DNA from: Amniculibacterium aquaticum
GTDB taxonomy: Bacteria; Bacteroidota; Bacteroidia; Flavobacteriales; Weeksellaceae
Direction of reading: 5' to 3'
Assembly: GCF_003852705.1 (NCBI RefSeq)
Contig: NZ_REFA01000016.1
Span: forward strand, 1-59,212
DNA: 59,212 nt
Part shown: piece by piece, positions 16,530-26,093 of the stretch
Layout of the letters: each line of letters begins with the position of its first letter
How positions within the stretch are numbered: the first letter of the stretch is position 1
Program-made: the position numbers and the translations under genes
Notes under the pieces: generated by a model
The model's database searches: none
The model's input: the letters and a program-made list of their open reading frames with translations, nothing else
Told to the model about the DNA's origin: nothing

Positions 16530-17120
16530 ATGACAACTAAAAGCCCTGTAAATCTTGGACTTATCCTTTTCGCCATCACCATGGTTATTTTCTTCATTGT
16601 TTATTATTTTTTTGGTGGAAGCCAATATTATGATGTAACATTGAAGGTCAATTCATTTATTTTACCAATACTTTACTGTGGTGTGGCCTTCGTTTCGGTA
16701 AGAAGCTTTTGGAAATCCAACCCTGTAGTTCGTTTTAAAGAAGCCTACAAAAGAGCTTTTGTACCCATGTTTGTCGGTGGCGGCCTATCCATGTTAAGCA
16801 TATTTGCGTTCTTAAATTTTGTCGATACAGAAGCTAAAGATTTACTCAATCATCAATATGTTGAAAGACAAAAAGTGGAGTTGGACAAGGAATACAAAGA
16901 TGCCTTGGTCTTTGTAAAAGACGATGCCGAAAGAAAAGATTTGGATAAAAAATACCAAGACCGATTGAAAGGTTTTGCTCCGGACCAAGTTCAGGATAAA
17001 GACATGCTCAACTTCAAATTTTTTGCCGGATATTTTGCTGCAATCCTTATTTTTTATGTTATTTTGTCCTTCTTTTTTGGATCGTTCTTTAGAACGAGAA
17101 ATCCGGAAACCAATTTGTAA
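16530..17120 (+). CDS. DUF4199 membrane protein
   Basis: A 196-residue protein with four predicted transmembrane segments: near 7-30, 42-58, 75-95, and 165-185. A charged soluble stretch lies between the third and fourth (about 96-160). It matches the DUF4199 family, of unknown function, found mainly in Bacteroidetes and often beside a GT2 glycosyltransferase as here. The glycosyltransferase follows after 17 bp. A helper role for the glycosyltransferase is only a guess from that pairing. Confidence 0.75.
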   Translation: MTTKSPVNLGLILFAITMVIFFIVYYFFGGSQYYDVTLKVNSFILPILYCGVAFVSVRSFWKSNPVVRFKEAYKRAFVPMFVGGGLSMLSIFAFLNFVDTEAKDLLNHQYVERQKVELDKEYKDALVFVKDDAERKDLDKKYQDRLKGFAPDQVQDKDMLNFKFFAGYFAAILIFYVILSFFFGSFFRTRNPETNL

Positions 17121-17137
17121 TTTTAAGAACAATAATT

Positions 17138-18103
17138 TTGAACAATATCCTACATCTATCCGTTGTTGTCCCTTTGTTGAATGAAGAACAAAGCCTAAAC
17201 GAACTCTATTCTAGAATCGATACGGTTTGCAAAAACCATCAGATCCACTATGAAATCTGGTTTGTTGATGACGGTAGTACCGATTCTTCTTGGAGCATCA
17301 TCGAGATGTTAAAAACTCAAAATCCCAATGTTCATGGGATAAAATTTTCCAGAAATTATGGAAAATCTCAAGCCTTACACGCTGCTTTTGAACGAACAAA
17401 AGGAGAGGTGGTCATTACCATGGATGCTGATTTGCAGGACTTTCCAGAAGAAATTCCGGAACTCTACAAAATGATCGCTCAAGACGGATACGATTTGGTG
17501 TCTGGCTGGAAAAAGAAAAGAATGGACAATGTGATGACTAAAAATTTACCGTCCAAACTCTTCAATGCGGCTGCAAGAAATCTCTCTGGAGTTCAACTCA
17601 ACGACTTCAATTGTGGATTAAAAGCCTACCGAAAACAAGTGGTAAAATCGGTGGACATCTACGGCGATCTTCATCGATGGATTCCGGTTTTGGCAGCCAA
17701 TGCAGGGTTCAAAAAAATTACTGAAAAACCCGTACAACACCAAGCCAGACCTTACGGAACTTCGAAATTCGGAGCCGAAAGATTTATTCGAGGTTTTCTG
17801 GACCTGATCACGCTTTGGTTTGTGAGTAAATTTGGCGGAAGACCCATGCATTTTTTTGGAGCTGTGGGAACGGTGATGTTTATTTTGGGGTTTCTATCGG
17901 CACTTTGGCTGGGGATTTCCAAACTTATAGATGTTTATATACACCACATCTACGGAAATATGATTGCTGAAAACCCTTGGTTTTTCATCTCTCTTACACT
18001 GATGATTTTAGGAACATTGCTTTTTGTTGCAGGTTTCTTGGGCGAACTCATCATCCGCACCAACAGAGGTCATAAAAATTATCTTGTAGAAGAAGTTATT
18101 TAA
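17138..18103 (+). CDS. GT2 glycosyltransferase, DPM/ArnC-like
   Basis: A 321-residue membrane-anchored glycosyltransferase. The GT-A domain has VVVPLLNEEQSLNEL, VDDGSTDSSW and the DXD-type DADLQDFPEE. Two C-terminal transmembrane segments lie near 240-265 and 285-310. This is the polyisoprenyl-phosphate glycosyltransferase architecture, which transfers a sugar from a nucleotide to a lipid carrier or onto lipids. The start is TTG at 17138; no ATG is available near the conserved N-terminus LSVVVPLLNEE. It is probably co-transcribed with DUF4199 upstream and the DUF2807 lipoprotein 12 bp downstream. Confidence 0.88.
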   Translation: MNNILHLSVVVPLLNEEQSLNELYSRIDTVCKNHQIHYEIWFVDDGSTDSSWSIIEMLKTQNPNVHGIKFSRNYGKSQALHAAFERTKGEVVITMDADLQDFPEEIPELYKMIAQDGYDLVSGWKKKRMDNVMTKNLPSKLFNAAARNLSGVQLNDFNCGLKAYRKQVVKSVDIYGDLHRWIPVLAANAGFKKITEKPVQHQARPYGTSKFGAERFIRGFLDLITLWFVSKFGGRPMHFFGAVGTVMFILGFLSALWLGISKLIDVYIHHIYGNMIAENPWFFISLTLMILGTLLFVAGFLGELIIRTNRGHKNYLVEEVI

Positions 18104-18115
18104 ACAAGAATCCCA

Positions 18116-18826
18116 ATGAAAACCATAGATTATTTATTTCTTTTCATCGCCTCATCACTCTTGTTTTCTTGCGGAAAAATCTCTCCAAAAGGGAAGATAG
18201 AAACCAAAACTGTAGAAGTTTCTGATTTTTCAGCTGTTGATCTTCAGGGCAAATTCAGAGTGTTTTATGTTAAAGATCCCAAAACCAGAATAGAGCTGGA
18301 AACCTATCCCAACCTGATGGATAATTTGGACATTTCTGTTTCTGATCATGTTTTGAAAATCCATGAAAAAAGAGGTGTAAAAGGAGTGGATTTCTATAAC
18401 TTAACCCTCTATTCCCAAAAAGACATTCAGCATATTTCTATTTCAGATTCAGTTGAATTTAACGGTTCTTCAGAGATTAAGGCAGAAGATTTTAAGTTGA
18501 AAATTAACAAGTCGGCTAAATTTATTGGAGCTATAAGAACGAAGAAGGCTCTGGTTGAAATGAACAATCATGCTTTAGCCAACATCAAGGGATTTAGTGA
18601 CGAAGCGACATTCAAACTTACAGATTCAGCAAGTATTATTGCTCCGTTTTGGAAAGTAGAAATCTTGGATCTGCAAGCGAATAAAAATTCGTATGCAGAA
18701 ATCGGTGTTGACCAAGAAATTAAAGGAAATTTGCTTAATAATGCACAATTGCTATACTACAACTCGCCGGCATTAACTATAAAAAAGGATAAAACAACCA
18801 AAGTCAAAAATAAAATTCAACCTTAA
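18116..18826 (+). CDS. DUF2807 lipoprotein
   Basis: A 236-residue protein with a lipoprotein signal (LLFSCG, Cys about 19). The mature part is beta-rich and starts with the DUF2807 pattern VSDFSAVDLQGKFRVFYVK ... LEIYPNLMDNLDISV-like text, then repeating short strands (IHISISDSVEFNGSSEIKAEDFKL-like periodicity), as in the putative adhesin-head GIN domain family. It likely sits on a membrane surface. Function is not known. A weak terminator (18842-18876) follows and merges with the promoter of the next gene. Confidence 0.75.
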   Translation: MKTIDYLFLFIASSLLFSCGKISPKGKIETKTVEVSDFSAVDLQGKFRVFYVKDPKTRIELETYPNLMDNLDISVSDHVLKIHEKRGVKGVDFYNLTLYSQKDIQHISISDSVEFNGSSEIKAEDFKLKINKSAKFIGAIRTKKALVEMNNHALANIKGFSDEATFKLTDSASIIAPFWKVEILDLQANKNSYAEIGVDQEIKGNLLNNAQLLYYNSPALTIKKDKTTKVKNKIQP

Positions 18827-18841
18827 TTTTTAGAATTAAAT

Positions 18842-18877
18842 AGGTATTTGGTATTCAATTTTAATACCTTATTTTTG
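18842..18877 (+). promoter_or_regulatory. Overlapping terminator and pgm promoter
   Basis: AGGTATT (18842-18848) and AATACCT (18863-18869) can form a 7-bp terminator stem followed by TTATTTTT. The same bases hold the next promoter: TTTG at 18847-18850, a 19-bp spacer, and TATTTTTG at 18870-18877. The message of the DUF2807 gene would end where the phosphoglucomutase promoter sits. Confidence 0.55.
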
Positions 18878-18900
18878 GACTTTTAACCTCAATAAAAAAC

Positions 18901-20613
18901 ATGAAGACCATAGAAAAAGCACAACTTTGGCTCAGTGATACTTTTGATGCTGAAACCAGAGACAAAGTAAGAAAATTAATCGACAGCAACAACTCCGATT
19001 TAGAAGATGCCTTTTACCGAGAATTGGAATTCGGAACCGGTGGAATGCGCGGTATTATGGGTGTTGGCACCAACAGGCTCAACAAATACACCCTTGGACA
19101 AGCCACACAAGGTCTTGCCAATTATTTGTTGCAACAATTCTCTGGCGAATCCATAAATGTTGCCATTGCATACGATGTTAGAAAAAATTCAAAAGAATTT
19201 GGAAAACTTTGTGCAGATGTTCTTACCGCAAACGGAATAGGGGTTTTGCTTTTCAAAAACCACAGACCAACTCCGGAATTATCGTTCACGGTGCGTGACA
19301 AAAAATGCAACGCAGGAATTGTACTTACCGCATCACACAATCCACCGGAATACAACGGTTACAAAGTGTATTGGAATGATGGAGCGCAGGTTGTACCTCC
19401 ACACGACGAAAACATCATCCGAGAGGTCTATGCAACACCTTTTGATCAAATAAAATTTGACGGAAACGACGAGCTTATCGAATGGATAGACGAAACCCAA
19501 GACGAGGTCTATATCGATGCTTGTATGGAAAATTCTCTGTATCAAAATGTGGGGAGGGACAATGTAAACATCGTTTTTACCTCCATTCACGGGACAACAT
19601 ATACGACCATTCCACGAGCATTGGAGAAAGCAGGATTCAAAAAAGTAGATTTTGTAACCGAACAAATGATCCCAAGCGGAAACTTCCCAACCGTGGAATC
19701 TCCCAATCCTGAAGAACCTGCAGCGCTTTCCATGGCGATGGATCTTGCCAACATTACCAATGCCGATATTGTCATAGGAACCGACCCGGATGGCGATAGA
19801 TTAGGGATTGCAGTGAGAAATTTGGAAGGCGAAATTCAATTGCTAAACGGTAACCAAACCAATACCATCCTTACCTATTATATGTTGGAGCAATGGAAAA
19901 AAGCAGGAAAATTATCCGGAAATGAGTTCATCGGATCCACCATCGTAACTTCAGATATTTTCTATGATATTGCCGAAAAATTCGGTATCGAATGCAAGGT
20001 TGGTCTTACCGGTTTCAAATGGATTGGGAAAATGATCCGCGAGGCTGAAGGAACTCAGAAATTTATCTGTGGTGGCGAGGAAAGCTTTGGCTTTATGACC
20101 GGAGATTTTGTAAGAGATAAAGATTCTTGTGGTTCCATACTTTTAGCTTGCGAGATTGCAGCGGTATGTAAGGCCAACGGAAGCTCGATATTTCAGTACA
20201 TGATCGATATTTACAAAGACTTAGGAATGTACTATGAAGGACTTGTAAATGTGGTAAGAAAAGGTCGTTCTGGAGCGGAAGAGATTGAACAAATGATGAA
20301 AGATTTCCGAGAAAACCCACCAAAAGAAGTGTCTGGTTCTCCAATTTCCATTATCAAAGATTATAAATTGCAAACGAAGACTTTGGTAAAAAATAATGAA
20401 ACTCTGGTAATGGACGACATTCCAAAATCCAATGTATTGATTTATTATACCGAAGACGGAACAAAAATCTGCATCCGACCTTCGGGAACCGAACCGAAAA
20501 TTAAATTTTACATTTCAGTAAAAGATACGGTAGATTCCGAAAGGGATTTCACACACAAAGTATTTGTCCTGAATCAAAAAATAGAAAAAGTAAAAGAAAA
20601 TCTTCATCTTTAA
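18901..20613 (+). CDS. Phosphoglucomutase/phosphomannomutase
   Basis: A 570-residue alpha-D-phosphohexomutase of the PGM2-like long type. The phosphoserine loop is TASHNPPEYNGYK, with Ser145. The metal loop is GTDPDGDRLG (near 299-308), the sugar-specificity loop GGEESFGFM (near 391-399), and the phosphate-binding loop RPSGTEPK near 530. It interconverts glucose- or mannose-1- and 6-phosphates, feeding nucleotide-sugar and glycogen pathways. It has its own promoter and ends at the hairpin terminator at 20625. Confidence 0.93.
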   Translation: MKTIEKAQLWLSDTFDAETRDKVRKLIDSNNSDLEDAFYRELEFGTGGMRGIMGVGTNRLNKYTLGQATQGLANYLLQQFSGESINVAIAYDVRKNSKEFGKLCADVLTANGIGVLLFKNHRPTPELSFTVRDKKCNAGIVLTASHNPPEYNGYKVYWNDGAQVVPPHDENIIREVYATPFDQIKFDGNDELIEWIDETQDEVYIDACMENSLYQNVGRDNVNIVFTSIHGTTYTTIPRALEKAGFKKVDFVTEQMIPSGNFPTVESPNPEEPAALSMAMDLANITNADIVIGTDPDGDRLGIAVRNLEGEIQLLNGNQTNTILTYYMLEQWKKAGKLSGNEFIGSTIVTSDIFYDIAEKFGIECKVGLTGFKWIGKMIREAEGTQKFICGGEESFGFMTGDFVRDKDSCGSILLACEIAAVCKANGSSIFQYMIDIYKDLGMYYEGLVNVVRKGRSGAEEIEQMMKDFRENPPKEVSGSPISIIKDYKLQTKTLVKNNETLVMDDIPKSNVLIYYTEDGTKICIRPSGTEPKIKFYISVKDTVDSERDFTHKVFVLNQKIEKVKENLHL

Positions 20614-20624
20614 TACCAATTTAA

Positions 20625-20657
20625 TAAGGCTTTACCATCGTGAAGCCTTATTTTTTT
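20625..20657 (+). terminator. Terminator after phosphoglucomutase
   Basis: TAAGGCTT (20625-20632) pairs with AAGCCTTA (20643-20650) and seven T follow. A GTG at 20640 lies in the loop, which rules it out as the start of the downstream gene. Confidence 0.85.
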
Positions 20658-20661
20658 AATT

Positions 20662-20669
20662 TATATTTG
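20662..20669 (+). promoter_or_regulatory. -7 promoter box of the urea-transporter-family gene
   Basis: TATATTTG is an exact consensus match lying five bases after the terminator T-tract and 18 bases before the ATG at 20688. Confidence 0.65.
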
Positions 20670-20687
20670 AAGGTTATTAAATTAATC

Positions 20688-21557
20688 ATGAATTCATTAC
20701 TCCCAAAATTTTTCGAAAGCTGTTTAAGAGGTCTTGGACAAATCATGTTACAAAATAATCCCATAACCGGGCTTTTATTTTTGATAGGAATATTTGTAGG
20801 TTCGGTCCCAATGGGATTTGCGGCACTGTTGTCCGTGGTTGTGGGTACTTTAACCGCAAAAATTTTGAAATTTAATTCTCAAGAAACAGAAGCCGGACTC
20901 TATGGATTTTCAGCTGCTTTGGTGGGTGTTGCGTTGCTGATATTTCTTAAAAATGAGTGGGTTGCTTGGCTTTTGATGGTTGTAGGAAATTTTTTCTCTG
21001 CATGGATTCAGAATTTTTTTAACCAAAGAAAAATAAGCGTTTATACTTTACCTTTTGTTCTGGTCACTTGGGGAATTTTGTTTTTTTGCAATCATTTTCT
21101 CCCCGAATTGATAAGCGTTACAACGACCACAAGTGTAGAAAAATTAGATTTTTATTCGTTTATTTTGAGGGATTTTGGGCAGGTGATTTTTCAGAATCAT
21201 TTGGGGGCAGGAGCTTTATTTTTATTGGGAATTGTCGTGAATTCTCCGAAATCGGCTGTGTACAGTTTGGTTTTCTCAACCGTAGCAGCAGTTTTATCGT
21301 GGAAATTTTTTTCCAATACCATCGATTTTCAACAAGGATTGTTGGGGTACAATGTGGTTTTGTGTACCATCGCTTTGATGAACGATAAAAAATGGAATTT
21401 TGCTTGGATTGCCTTTTCTACGGTAATTTCAATGCTGATTTCTTATATTTTCATTCAGTTCCAGTGGATTCCGTTAACTTTTCCATTTGTATTATCAACA
21501 GTATTTTCGTTGAAGATAAAAGAATTTTTTTCATTAAAAACAGAAAATTACAGTTGA
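20688..21557 (+). CDS. Urea transporter family membrane protein
   Basis: A 289-residue, highly hydrophobic protein with about ten transmembrane segments. It has the internal two-fold repeat of the UT family. The first half reads LRGLGQIMLQNNPITGLLFLIG and LYGFSAALVGVAL; the second half echoes this with RDFGQVIFQNHLGAGALFLLG and LLGYNVVLCTIAL. These are the half-repeats that line the urea pore. The frame is open upstream to a GTG at 20640, but that lies inside the preceding terminator, and the promoter at 20662 points to the ATG at 20688. No urease gene is in the window, so urea may be used elsewhere or the true substrate may be a related small amide. Confidence 0.85.
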   Translation: MNSLLPKFFESCLRGLGQIMLQNNPITGLLFLIGIFVGSVPMGFAALLSVVVGTLTAKILKFNSQETEAGLYGFSAALVGVALLIFLKNEWVAWLLMVVGNFFSAWIQNFFNQRKISVYTLPFVLVTWGILFFCNHFLPELISVTTTTSVEKLDFYSFILRDFGQVIFQNHLGAGALFLLGIVVNSPKSAVYSLVFSTVAAVLSWKFFSNTIDFQQGLLGYNVVLCTIALMNDKKWNFAWIAFSTVISMLISYIFIQFQWIPLTFPFVLSTVFSLKIKEFFSLKTENYS

Positions 21558-21631
21558 ATTTTAACAGTAAAAAATAAAAATTTTTCTACTGATTTTTTTA
21601 TCTTTAACCCTTTAAAAAAGGAAATCATTTT

Positions 21632-21979
21632 ATGAATATTCAACGATTGAATTATTTGAATTGGATCATGCTTGTCATGTTGTGTTTGGTTTTTGGAGGC
21701 AAACTTTCAACTTGGTTTATCGACTATTCCGATGAAACGAAAAACTCCATAGCCTCAGCAATGTTTGTTGTAATAGGCATTTGTTATCTTTCAAATACAA
21801 CAAAATACAGTAAAAATTGGATGAAAATTCTTGGTTTCTTATCCGGTATCTTTGTTATTGTTTTTAAGTTTTTAGATCAAAATACAATGATTTTTATTTT
21901 AGCTTTTACAAGCCTTATTACACCATTTGTATTGAACAAGATCGATAAAAATACATGGTCTTTTTTTCAGAATAATTAA
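21632..21979 (+). CDS. Small four-helix membrane protein, unknown
   Basis: A 115-residue protein with four hydrophobic segments: about 12-30, 40-55, 64-82 and 85-102. It ends in a polar tail. I recognise no family. It lies between the urea-transporter gene (74 bp upstream) and an aminotransferase that starts 15 bp downstream, so it may be co-transcribed with the latter. A run of A and G (AAAAAAGGAAATC) precedes the ATG and may serve as ribosome binding site. Confidence 0.6.
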   Translation: MNIQRLNYLNWIMLVMLCLVFGGKLSTWFIDYSDETKNSIASAMFVVIGICYLSNTTKYSKNWMKILGFLSGIFVIVFKFLDQNTMIFILAFTSLITPFVLNKIDKNTWSFFQNN

Positions 21980-21994
21980 TAAATCTATATAAAA

Positions 21995-23248
21995 GTGAAA
22001 GTTTCAAAATTAGCAGCCCATCTCGTTGGCTCCGAAATCGTAAAAATCGGTAACGAAGTCAATGACATGAAGGCAAAAGGCGCTCAAATTGCCAATCTAA
22101 CCATTGGCGACCTCGACTCTAATCTCTATCCGATTCCAACTTTGTTGAAAGAGGAAATCCAAAAGGCGTATCAAAATAATTTGACCAATTATCCACCAGC
22201 CAATGGACTTTTGACCCTTAGAAAAGCGGTGTCCAAAGACTTAAAATCCCGCTGGAATTTGGATTATTCTCCAGACGATATCTTGATAACCGCAGGATCC
22301 AGACCCTTAATCTATGCAACTTACAAAGTAATAGTGGATGAAGGCGATAAAGTGATTTTCCCCATTCCATCGTGGAACAACAACCATTATTGTTATCTGA
22401 CGGGTGCCAATGGTGTAGAAATAGCCACCACTCCGGAAAATAATTTCTTGCCAACAGCAAACGATATTCGTCCGCATATCGAAGGTGCAGTGCTTATTTC
22501 GCTTTGTTCGCCTCTCAATCCGACAGGAACCATGTTTACCAAAGATCAACTTTCAGAAATTTGCGAAATGATTTTAGAGGAAAACAAAAAAAGAGGTGAG
22601 GATGAAAAACCTCTGTATTTGATGTACGATCAGATTTACAGCAACTTAACTTTTGATGCCGTTCATCACGATCCGGTTTCTTTGTTTCCGGAAATGAAGG
22701 AATATACCATCTACATCGAGGGTATTTCTAAATGTCTTGCTGCAACAGGTGTGAGAGTGGGATGGACATTTGGTCCAAAACACATTATGGATCGTATGAA
22801 AGCTCTTAATACCCATATTGGAGCTTGGGCACCCAAACCGGAACAAGAAGCTACGGCTAAATTTTATGAAAATAAAGATGCCGTTGACACTTTCGTTAAC
22901 GATTTCAAAGGCAAGCTTCAGAAAAGTTTGGTTACTTTACACAACGGCATTCAGGATCTAAAAGCCAAAGGATTAGCGGTGGACAGCATAGTTCCGATGG
23001 GAGCTTTGTACCTTACCATACAATTGGATTATGTTGGAAAAACAAAACCGGATGGTAGCAAAATTGAAACATCATCAGATTTGGTTTTCTACTTGATTAA
23101 CGAAGGTGGGATTGCCTTGGTTCCGTTCTCATCTTTTGGGGATACCAAAACTCAACCTTGGTTCAGAGCTTCTGTTGGAGGACTTTCCATCGATGAAATA
23201 TTGGATTGTTTGCCAAAATTGGAAGCCGCTTTAAATAATTTAAAATAA
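21995..23248 (+). CDS. Class I/II aminotransferase, aspartate-aminotransferase-like
   Basis: A 417-residue PLP enzyme. The PLP lysine is in [17 protein letters not shown] (near 246), the ring-binding residues are in YDQIYSNL, and SPLNPTG is the substrate-side loop. The C-terminal arginine is in WFRASVGG. It resembles aspartate/aromatic aminotransferases of fold type I; the exact amino acid cannot be read. The start is GTG at 21995. kdsB begins 8 bp downstream, so the two are likely co-transcribed. Unlike the MocR-like protein at 190-1683, its lysine is intact. Confidence 0.88.
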   Translation: MKVSKLAAHLVGSEIVKIGNEVNDMKAKGAQIANLTIGDLDSNLYPIPTLLKEEIQKAYQNNLTNYPPANGLLTLRKAVSKDLKSRWNLDYSPDDILITAGSRPLIYATYKVIVDEGDKVIFPIPSWNNNHYCYLTGANGVEIATTPENNFLPTANDIRPHIEGAVLISLCSPLNPTGTMFTKDQLSEICEMILEENKKRGEDEKPLYLMYDQIYSNLTFDAVHHDPVSLFPEMKEYTIYIEGISKCLAATGVRVGWTFGPKHIMDRMKALNTHIGAWAPKPEQEATAKFYENKDAVDTFVNDFKGKLQKSLVTLHNGIQDLKAKGLAVDSIVPMGALYLTIQLDYVGKTKPDGSKIETSSDLVFYLINEGGIALVPFSSFGDTKTQPWFRASVGGLSIDEILDCLPKLEAALNNLK

Positions 23249-23256
23249 TTTTGTTG

Positions 23257-23988
23257 ATGAAAATCATTGCGGTAATTCCTGCTCGATACAATGCCAGTCG
23301 ATTTCCGGGTAAGTTGATGCAAGAACTTGGCGGTAAAACAGTTATTGCAACAACCTATAAAAATGTGTTGGAAACAGGGCTTTTTTCTGATGTTTTTGTA
23401 GCAACAGATTCCGAAATTATCTTTGACGAAATTAAAAATATCGGGGGAAATGTTGTGATGACAGGCGAACACGAAACCGGGAGTGATCGAATAGCTGAAT
23501 CAGTGCAAAGTATTGATTGTGATATTGTTGTAAATGTACAAGGAGACGAACCTTTCCTGAAAACAGAACCTCTAAAACAATTGATGGAGGTTTTTGAAAC
23601 GGATGATAAGAAAGAAATTTCTTTGGCTTCTTTAAAAATTAAACTTCATGAAAAAGAAGAAGTTGAAAATCCCAATAATGTTAAGGTTATTACTGACTTA
23701 CAGGGATTTGCACTTTATTTTAGCCGTTCTGTAATTCCGTATCATAGAGAAACTTCGTTGCAAGCAGAGTATTATAAGCATATTGGTGTTTATGCCTTTA
23801 GAAAAGAAGCATTACTCAAATTTTCTAAGTTAGAAATGACTCCTTTGGAAAAATTAGAAAAGATAGAATGCATACGATACCTGGAAAACGGAATGAAAAT
23901 CAAAATGATAAAAACCGATTTTGTTGGTGTTGGTATTGATGTCCCGGAGGATTTGGAAAAAGCCAAAAAAATTATTGAAAATCTATAA
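23257..23988 (+). CDS. kdsB: 3-deoxy-manno-octulosonate cytidylyltransferase
   Basis: A 243-residue CMP-Kdo synthetase that activates Kdo for LPS inner core assembly. The signature [14 protein letters not shown] is at the N-terminus, and [10 protein letters not shown] and the later [11 protein letters not shown] are typical. Two TTG codons precede in frame (23251, 23254), but ATG at 23257 gives the usual [11 protein letters not shown] start. A hairpin terminator follows immediately. Confidence 0.95.
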   Translation: MKIIAVIPARYNASRFPGKLMQELGGKTVIATTYKNVLETGLFSDVFVATDSEIIFDEIKNIGGNVVMTGEHETGSDRIAESVQSIDCDIVVNVQGDEPFLKTEPLKQLMEVFETDDKKEISLASLKIKLHEKEEVENPNNVKVITDLQGFALYFSRSVIPYHRETSLQAEYYKHIGVYAFRKEALLKFSKLEMTPLEKLEKIECIRYLENGMKIKMIKTDFVGVGIDVPEDLEKAKKIIENL

Positions 23989-24026
23989 AAAAAAGCTTTG
24001 CAAATTGATTTTTGCAAGGCTTTTTA
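23988..24026. terminator. Bidirectional terminator between kdsB and the SGNH gene
   Basis: AAAAAGC-t-TTGCAAA faces TTTTGCAA-g-GCTTTTT with a short loop and one mismatch. It has A and T tracts on both sides and serves the converging genes. Confidence 0.8.
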
Positions 24027-24049
24027 ATATTAAATTCACAAAGGATTTT

Positions 24050-25312
24050 CTATTCTTTTATGAATTTGCTTGATAAAATAATCTTCTGATTTCGATCTTT
24101 CAATTGTAAAAAGTAGTTTCCAGGATTTAATTCATCTATTTTAATGGTGTTATTATTTAATTTATTTTGAATGATTAGTCTTCCACTTGCATCGAAAATT
24201 TCAAAATTATCTATGTTTTTTCCATTTTTTATTTGGATAAAATCTTTAACAGGATTGGGATATATACTCAATTCTGGATTTGCTATTTCTTCAGTTTTCA
24301 AGCTGTTAACGGTAATGTTCATGGTTTTTACAGAAGTTTTTCCACATCTGGACACCTTCAGTTCTACAGGAAATATCCCGGGGCTGTTAAAGTTATGAAG
24401 CGGATTTTTATCAGTTGAACTTTGTCCATCTCCAAAATTCCATAAAAACTGAACTCCACTGTAGGGATAATCAGCATAAAATTGAATGTTTTGTGGATTA
24501 TTGGCATCTACAGATGAAGAAAAATTTGAATTAAGATCGTATTTTCCCACATTCCAAGTCAATAATTGATCGAAAACAACCGTTTTTGCAGCCTCACGAA
24601 TTTGTGATGCCGTTGTAGGATCCAAGTTAGCCGTATAGGGAATAAGACTTGGATTTTCTCTAAAAATAACGGTATAAAACGCACAAGCAGCCGCATACGA
24701 ACCGGCAAGTGAAGGGTGGCTTTCGTCTGAAGAATACAATTCGATGTTTGGATAATTGTTTCTGATGTACCTCCAAACTGCTCCAACAGGAGACACAATG
24801 CCGTTGTTTTGAAGAGCCATCATTTCATAACGCGTTTTTATAGCATTGTCCATTCCTTGATAAGTGCAAACTACAGGGTTGGCTGCGCAGTTGCCTGCAT
24901 CTCCATTTTTTCTTCCCCAAGTCATATAAAAAATAGTTTCTGCGCAAGGATTGTTTTTATTAATCAATGAATCCAGTTTTTTTGCATAAGGAAACATGTT
25001 ATTATTCACATAGTTATCCGGAAAAGAAGGAATTTGACTTTGCTCCTGAAGAACGACAAAATCCCAATTTCCCTGTTCGATTTTTGATTTCGAAATACCA
25101 TTTCCCCAATGTCCTTGTAGGGTATGTCCGCCAGGAGTATTGGAATCAAAATTGACCGTATTTCCAACAGAAATGGCCATATTTTTAACCAAATTGGGCA
25201 AATTGTTTACTTCTGTATAACTATTTCCCAAAAAAAGAACATTTTTGGTTGTTTGTGCAGAAATGTAAATTGATAACAGATTGATAAATAGTAAGATATA
25301 GATTTTCTTCAT
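24050..25312 (-). CDS. Secreted SGNH hydrolase with PKD domain and T9SS tail
   Basis: A 420-residue exported protein. Residues 1-20 are a signal peptide ending SAQ. An SGNH-type catalytic domain follows: the GNSYT motif gives Ser31, and SDESHPS gives Asp196 and His199. A PKD-like module (about 262-335, FLWNFGDGQSSTDKNP) comes next, then a type IX secretion C-terminal sorting domain (about 345-420: LSIYPNPVKDFIQI ... GNYFLQL). It would be secreted or surface-attached and deacylate or hydrolyse an ester, possibly on polysaccharide. The substrate is not evident. It is transcribed alone. Confidence 0.88.
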   Translation of the reverse strand: MKKIYILLFINLLSIYISAQTTKNVLFLGNSYTEVNNLPNLVKNMAISVGNTVNFDSNTPGGHTLQGHWGNGISKSKIEQGNWDFVVLQEQSQIPSFPDNYVNNNMFPYAKKLDSLINKNNPCAETIFYMTWGRKNGDAGNCAANPVVCTYQGMDNAIKTRYEMMALQNNGIVSPVGAVWRYIRNNYPNIELYSSDESHPSLAGSYAAACAFYTVIFRENPSLIPYTANLDPTTASQIREAAKTVVFDQLLTWNVGKYDLNSNFSSSVDANNPQNIQFYADYPYSGVQFLWNFGDGQSSTDKNPLHNFNSPGIFPVELKVSRCGKTSVKTMNITVNSLKTEEIANPELSIYPNPVKDFIQIKNGKNIDNFEIFDASGRLIIQNKLNNNTIKIDELNPGNYFLQLKDRNQKIILSSKFIKE

Positions 25313-25382
25313 AGATAAATTTTGATGCCTAATGTAGAAAAAAAATGATGATTATCATAGAAATTAATAAAAAATAATTTGT

Positions 25383-25390
25383 TAAATTTG
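25383..25390 (+). promoter_or_regulatory. -7 promoter box before the 25415 gene
   Basis: TAAATTTG is an exact match 24 bases before the ATG at 25415. It shows that the upstream TTG start in the longest frame (25379) cannot be on the message. Confidence 0.6.
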
Positions 25391-25414
25391 AATCCGATTA
25401 AACGAAATTATTTC

Positions 25415-26083
25415 ATGAAGAAACTATTGATATTTTCATTATTATTTATATTCTCATCTTTATTTTTCAGCCAAACAGCAAAAGAAATTATCGGAAAAAA
25501 TATCGAACTATCTGGAGGCTTAACGCATTGGAAGTTGTTGAACTCCGTGCAATTACAAGGTAAGGTTGTTTTGGGGGTGAACGATGAATATCCCATAAAA
25601 ATTTACCAAGAAAGACCCAACCTAACAAAAACCATTATCGTCATTAACAAAAAAGAAATTCCAACTGCCGGTTATGATGGAAAACAAGGTTATGGTATGA
25701 ATTATGCAACCAATAAATTGGAAGTTTATAAAGATTATTTACCAGAAAGTTTTGATAATGATTTTATTGATTGGGAAAATAAGGGCTTTGTAGCAGAATT
25801 ATTGGGCAAAGAAAAAGTAGAAAATGTAGATTGCTTTAAGGTCGAACTAACGAAGAATGTGAATAAGACAATCTATTATTTTGATGCTCAAAATTATAGA
25901 TTATTAAAAGAAATTAAAAAGGACGAAACTCTACAATATTCTGATTATAAGAAAGTTGGAAATCTATTTTTCCCCTTTAGAATTGAAAGTTTTAGTCCAA
26001 AAAAAGATGGAGATTTTGTAATGATTTTTAATAAAATAGAAATCAATAAGGTGCTTCCTGAAAATACTTTTAAGTTCAAATAA
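25415..26083 (+). CDS. Exported beta-rich protein, LolA-like fold guess
   Basis: A 222-residue protein with a signal peptide (MKKLLIFSLL ... FFSQ, cleavage near 20) and no lipobox. The mature part reads like the LolA/outer membrane lipoprotein-sorting superfamily: KEIIGKNIELSGGLTHWKLLNSVQLQG, then DGKQGYGMNY, VDCFKVELT, TIYYFDAQNYRLLKE and a final FNKIEINKVLPENTFKF. These features are shared with many Bacteroidetes exported proteins of unknown function. It is followed after 10 bp by the YvlD-like gene. Function is not assigned. Confidence 0.65.
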   Translation: MKKLLIFSLLFIFSSLFFSQTAKEIIGKNIELSGGLTHWKLLNSVQLQGKVVLGVNDEYPIKIYQERPNLTKTIIVINKKEIPTAGYDGKQGYGMNYATNKLEVYKDYLPESFDNDFIDWENKGFVAELLGKEKVENVDCFKVELTKNVNKTIYYFDAQNYRLLKEIKKDETLQYSDYKKVGNLFFPFRIESFSPKKDGDFVMIFNKIEINKVLPENTFKFK

Positions 26084-26093
26084 AACACAAGAT

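Noticed and set aside
20640-20687. GTG start at 20640 for the urea-transporter-family gene
   Set aside because: It lies inside the loop of the phosphoglucomutase terminator; a -7 box at 20662 points to the ATG at 20688.
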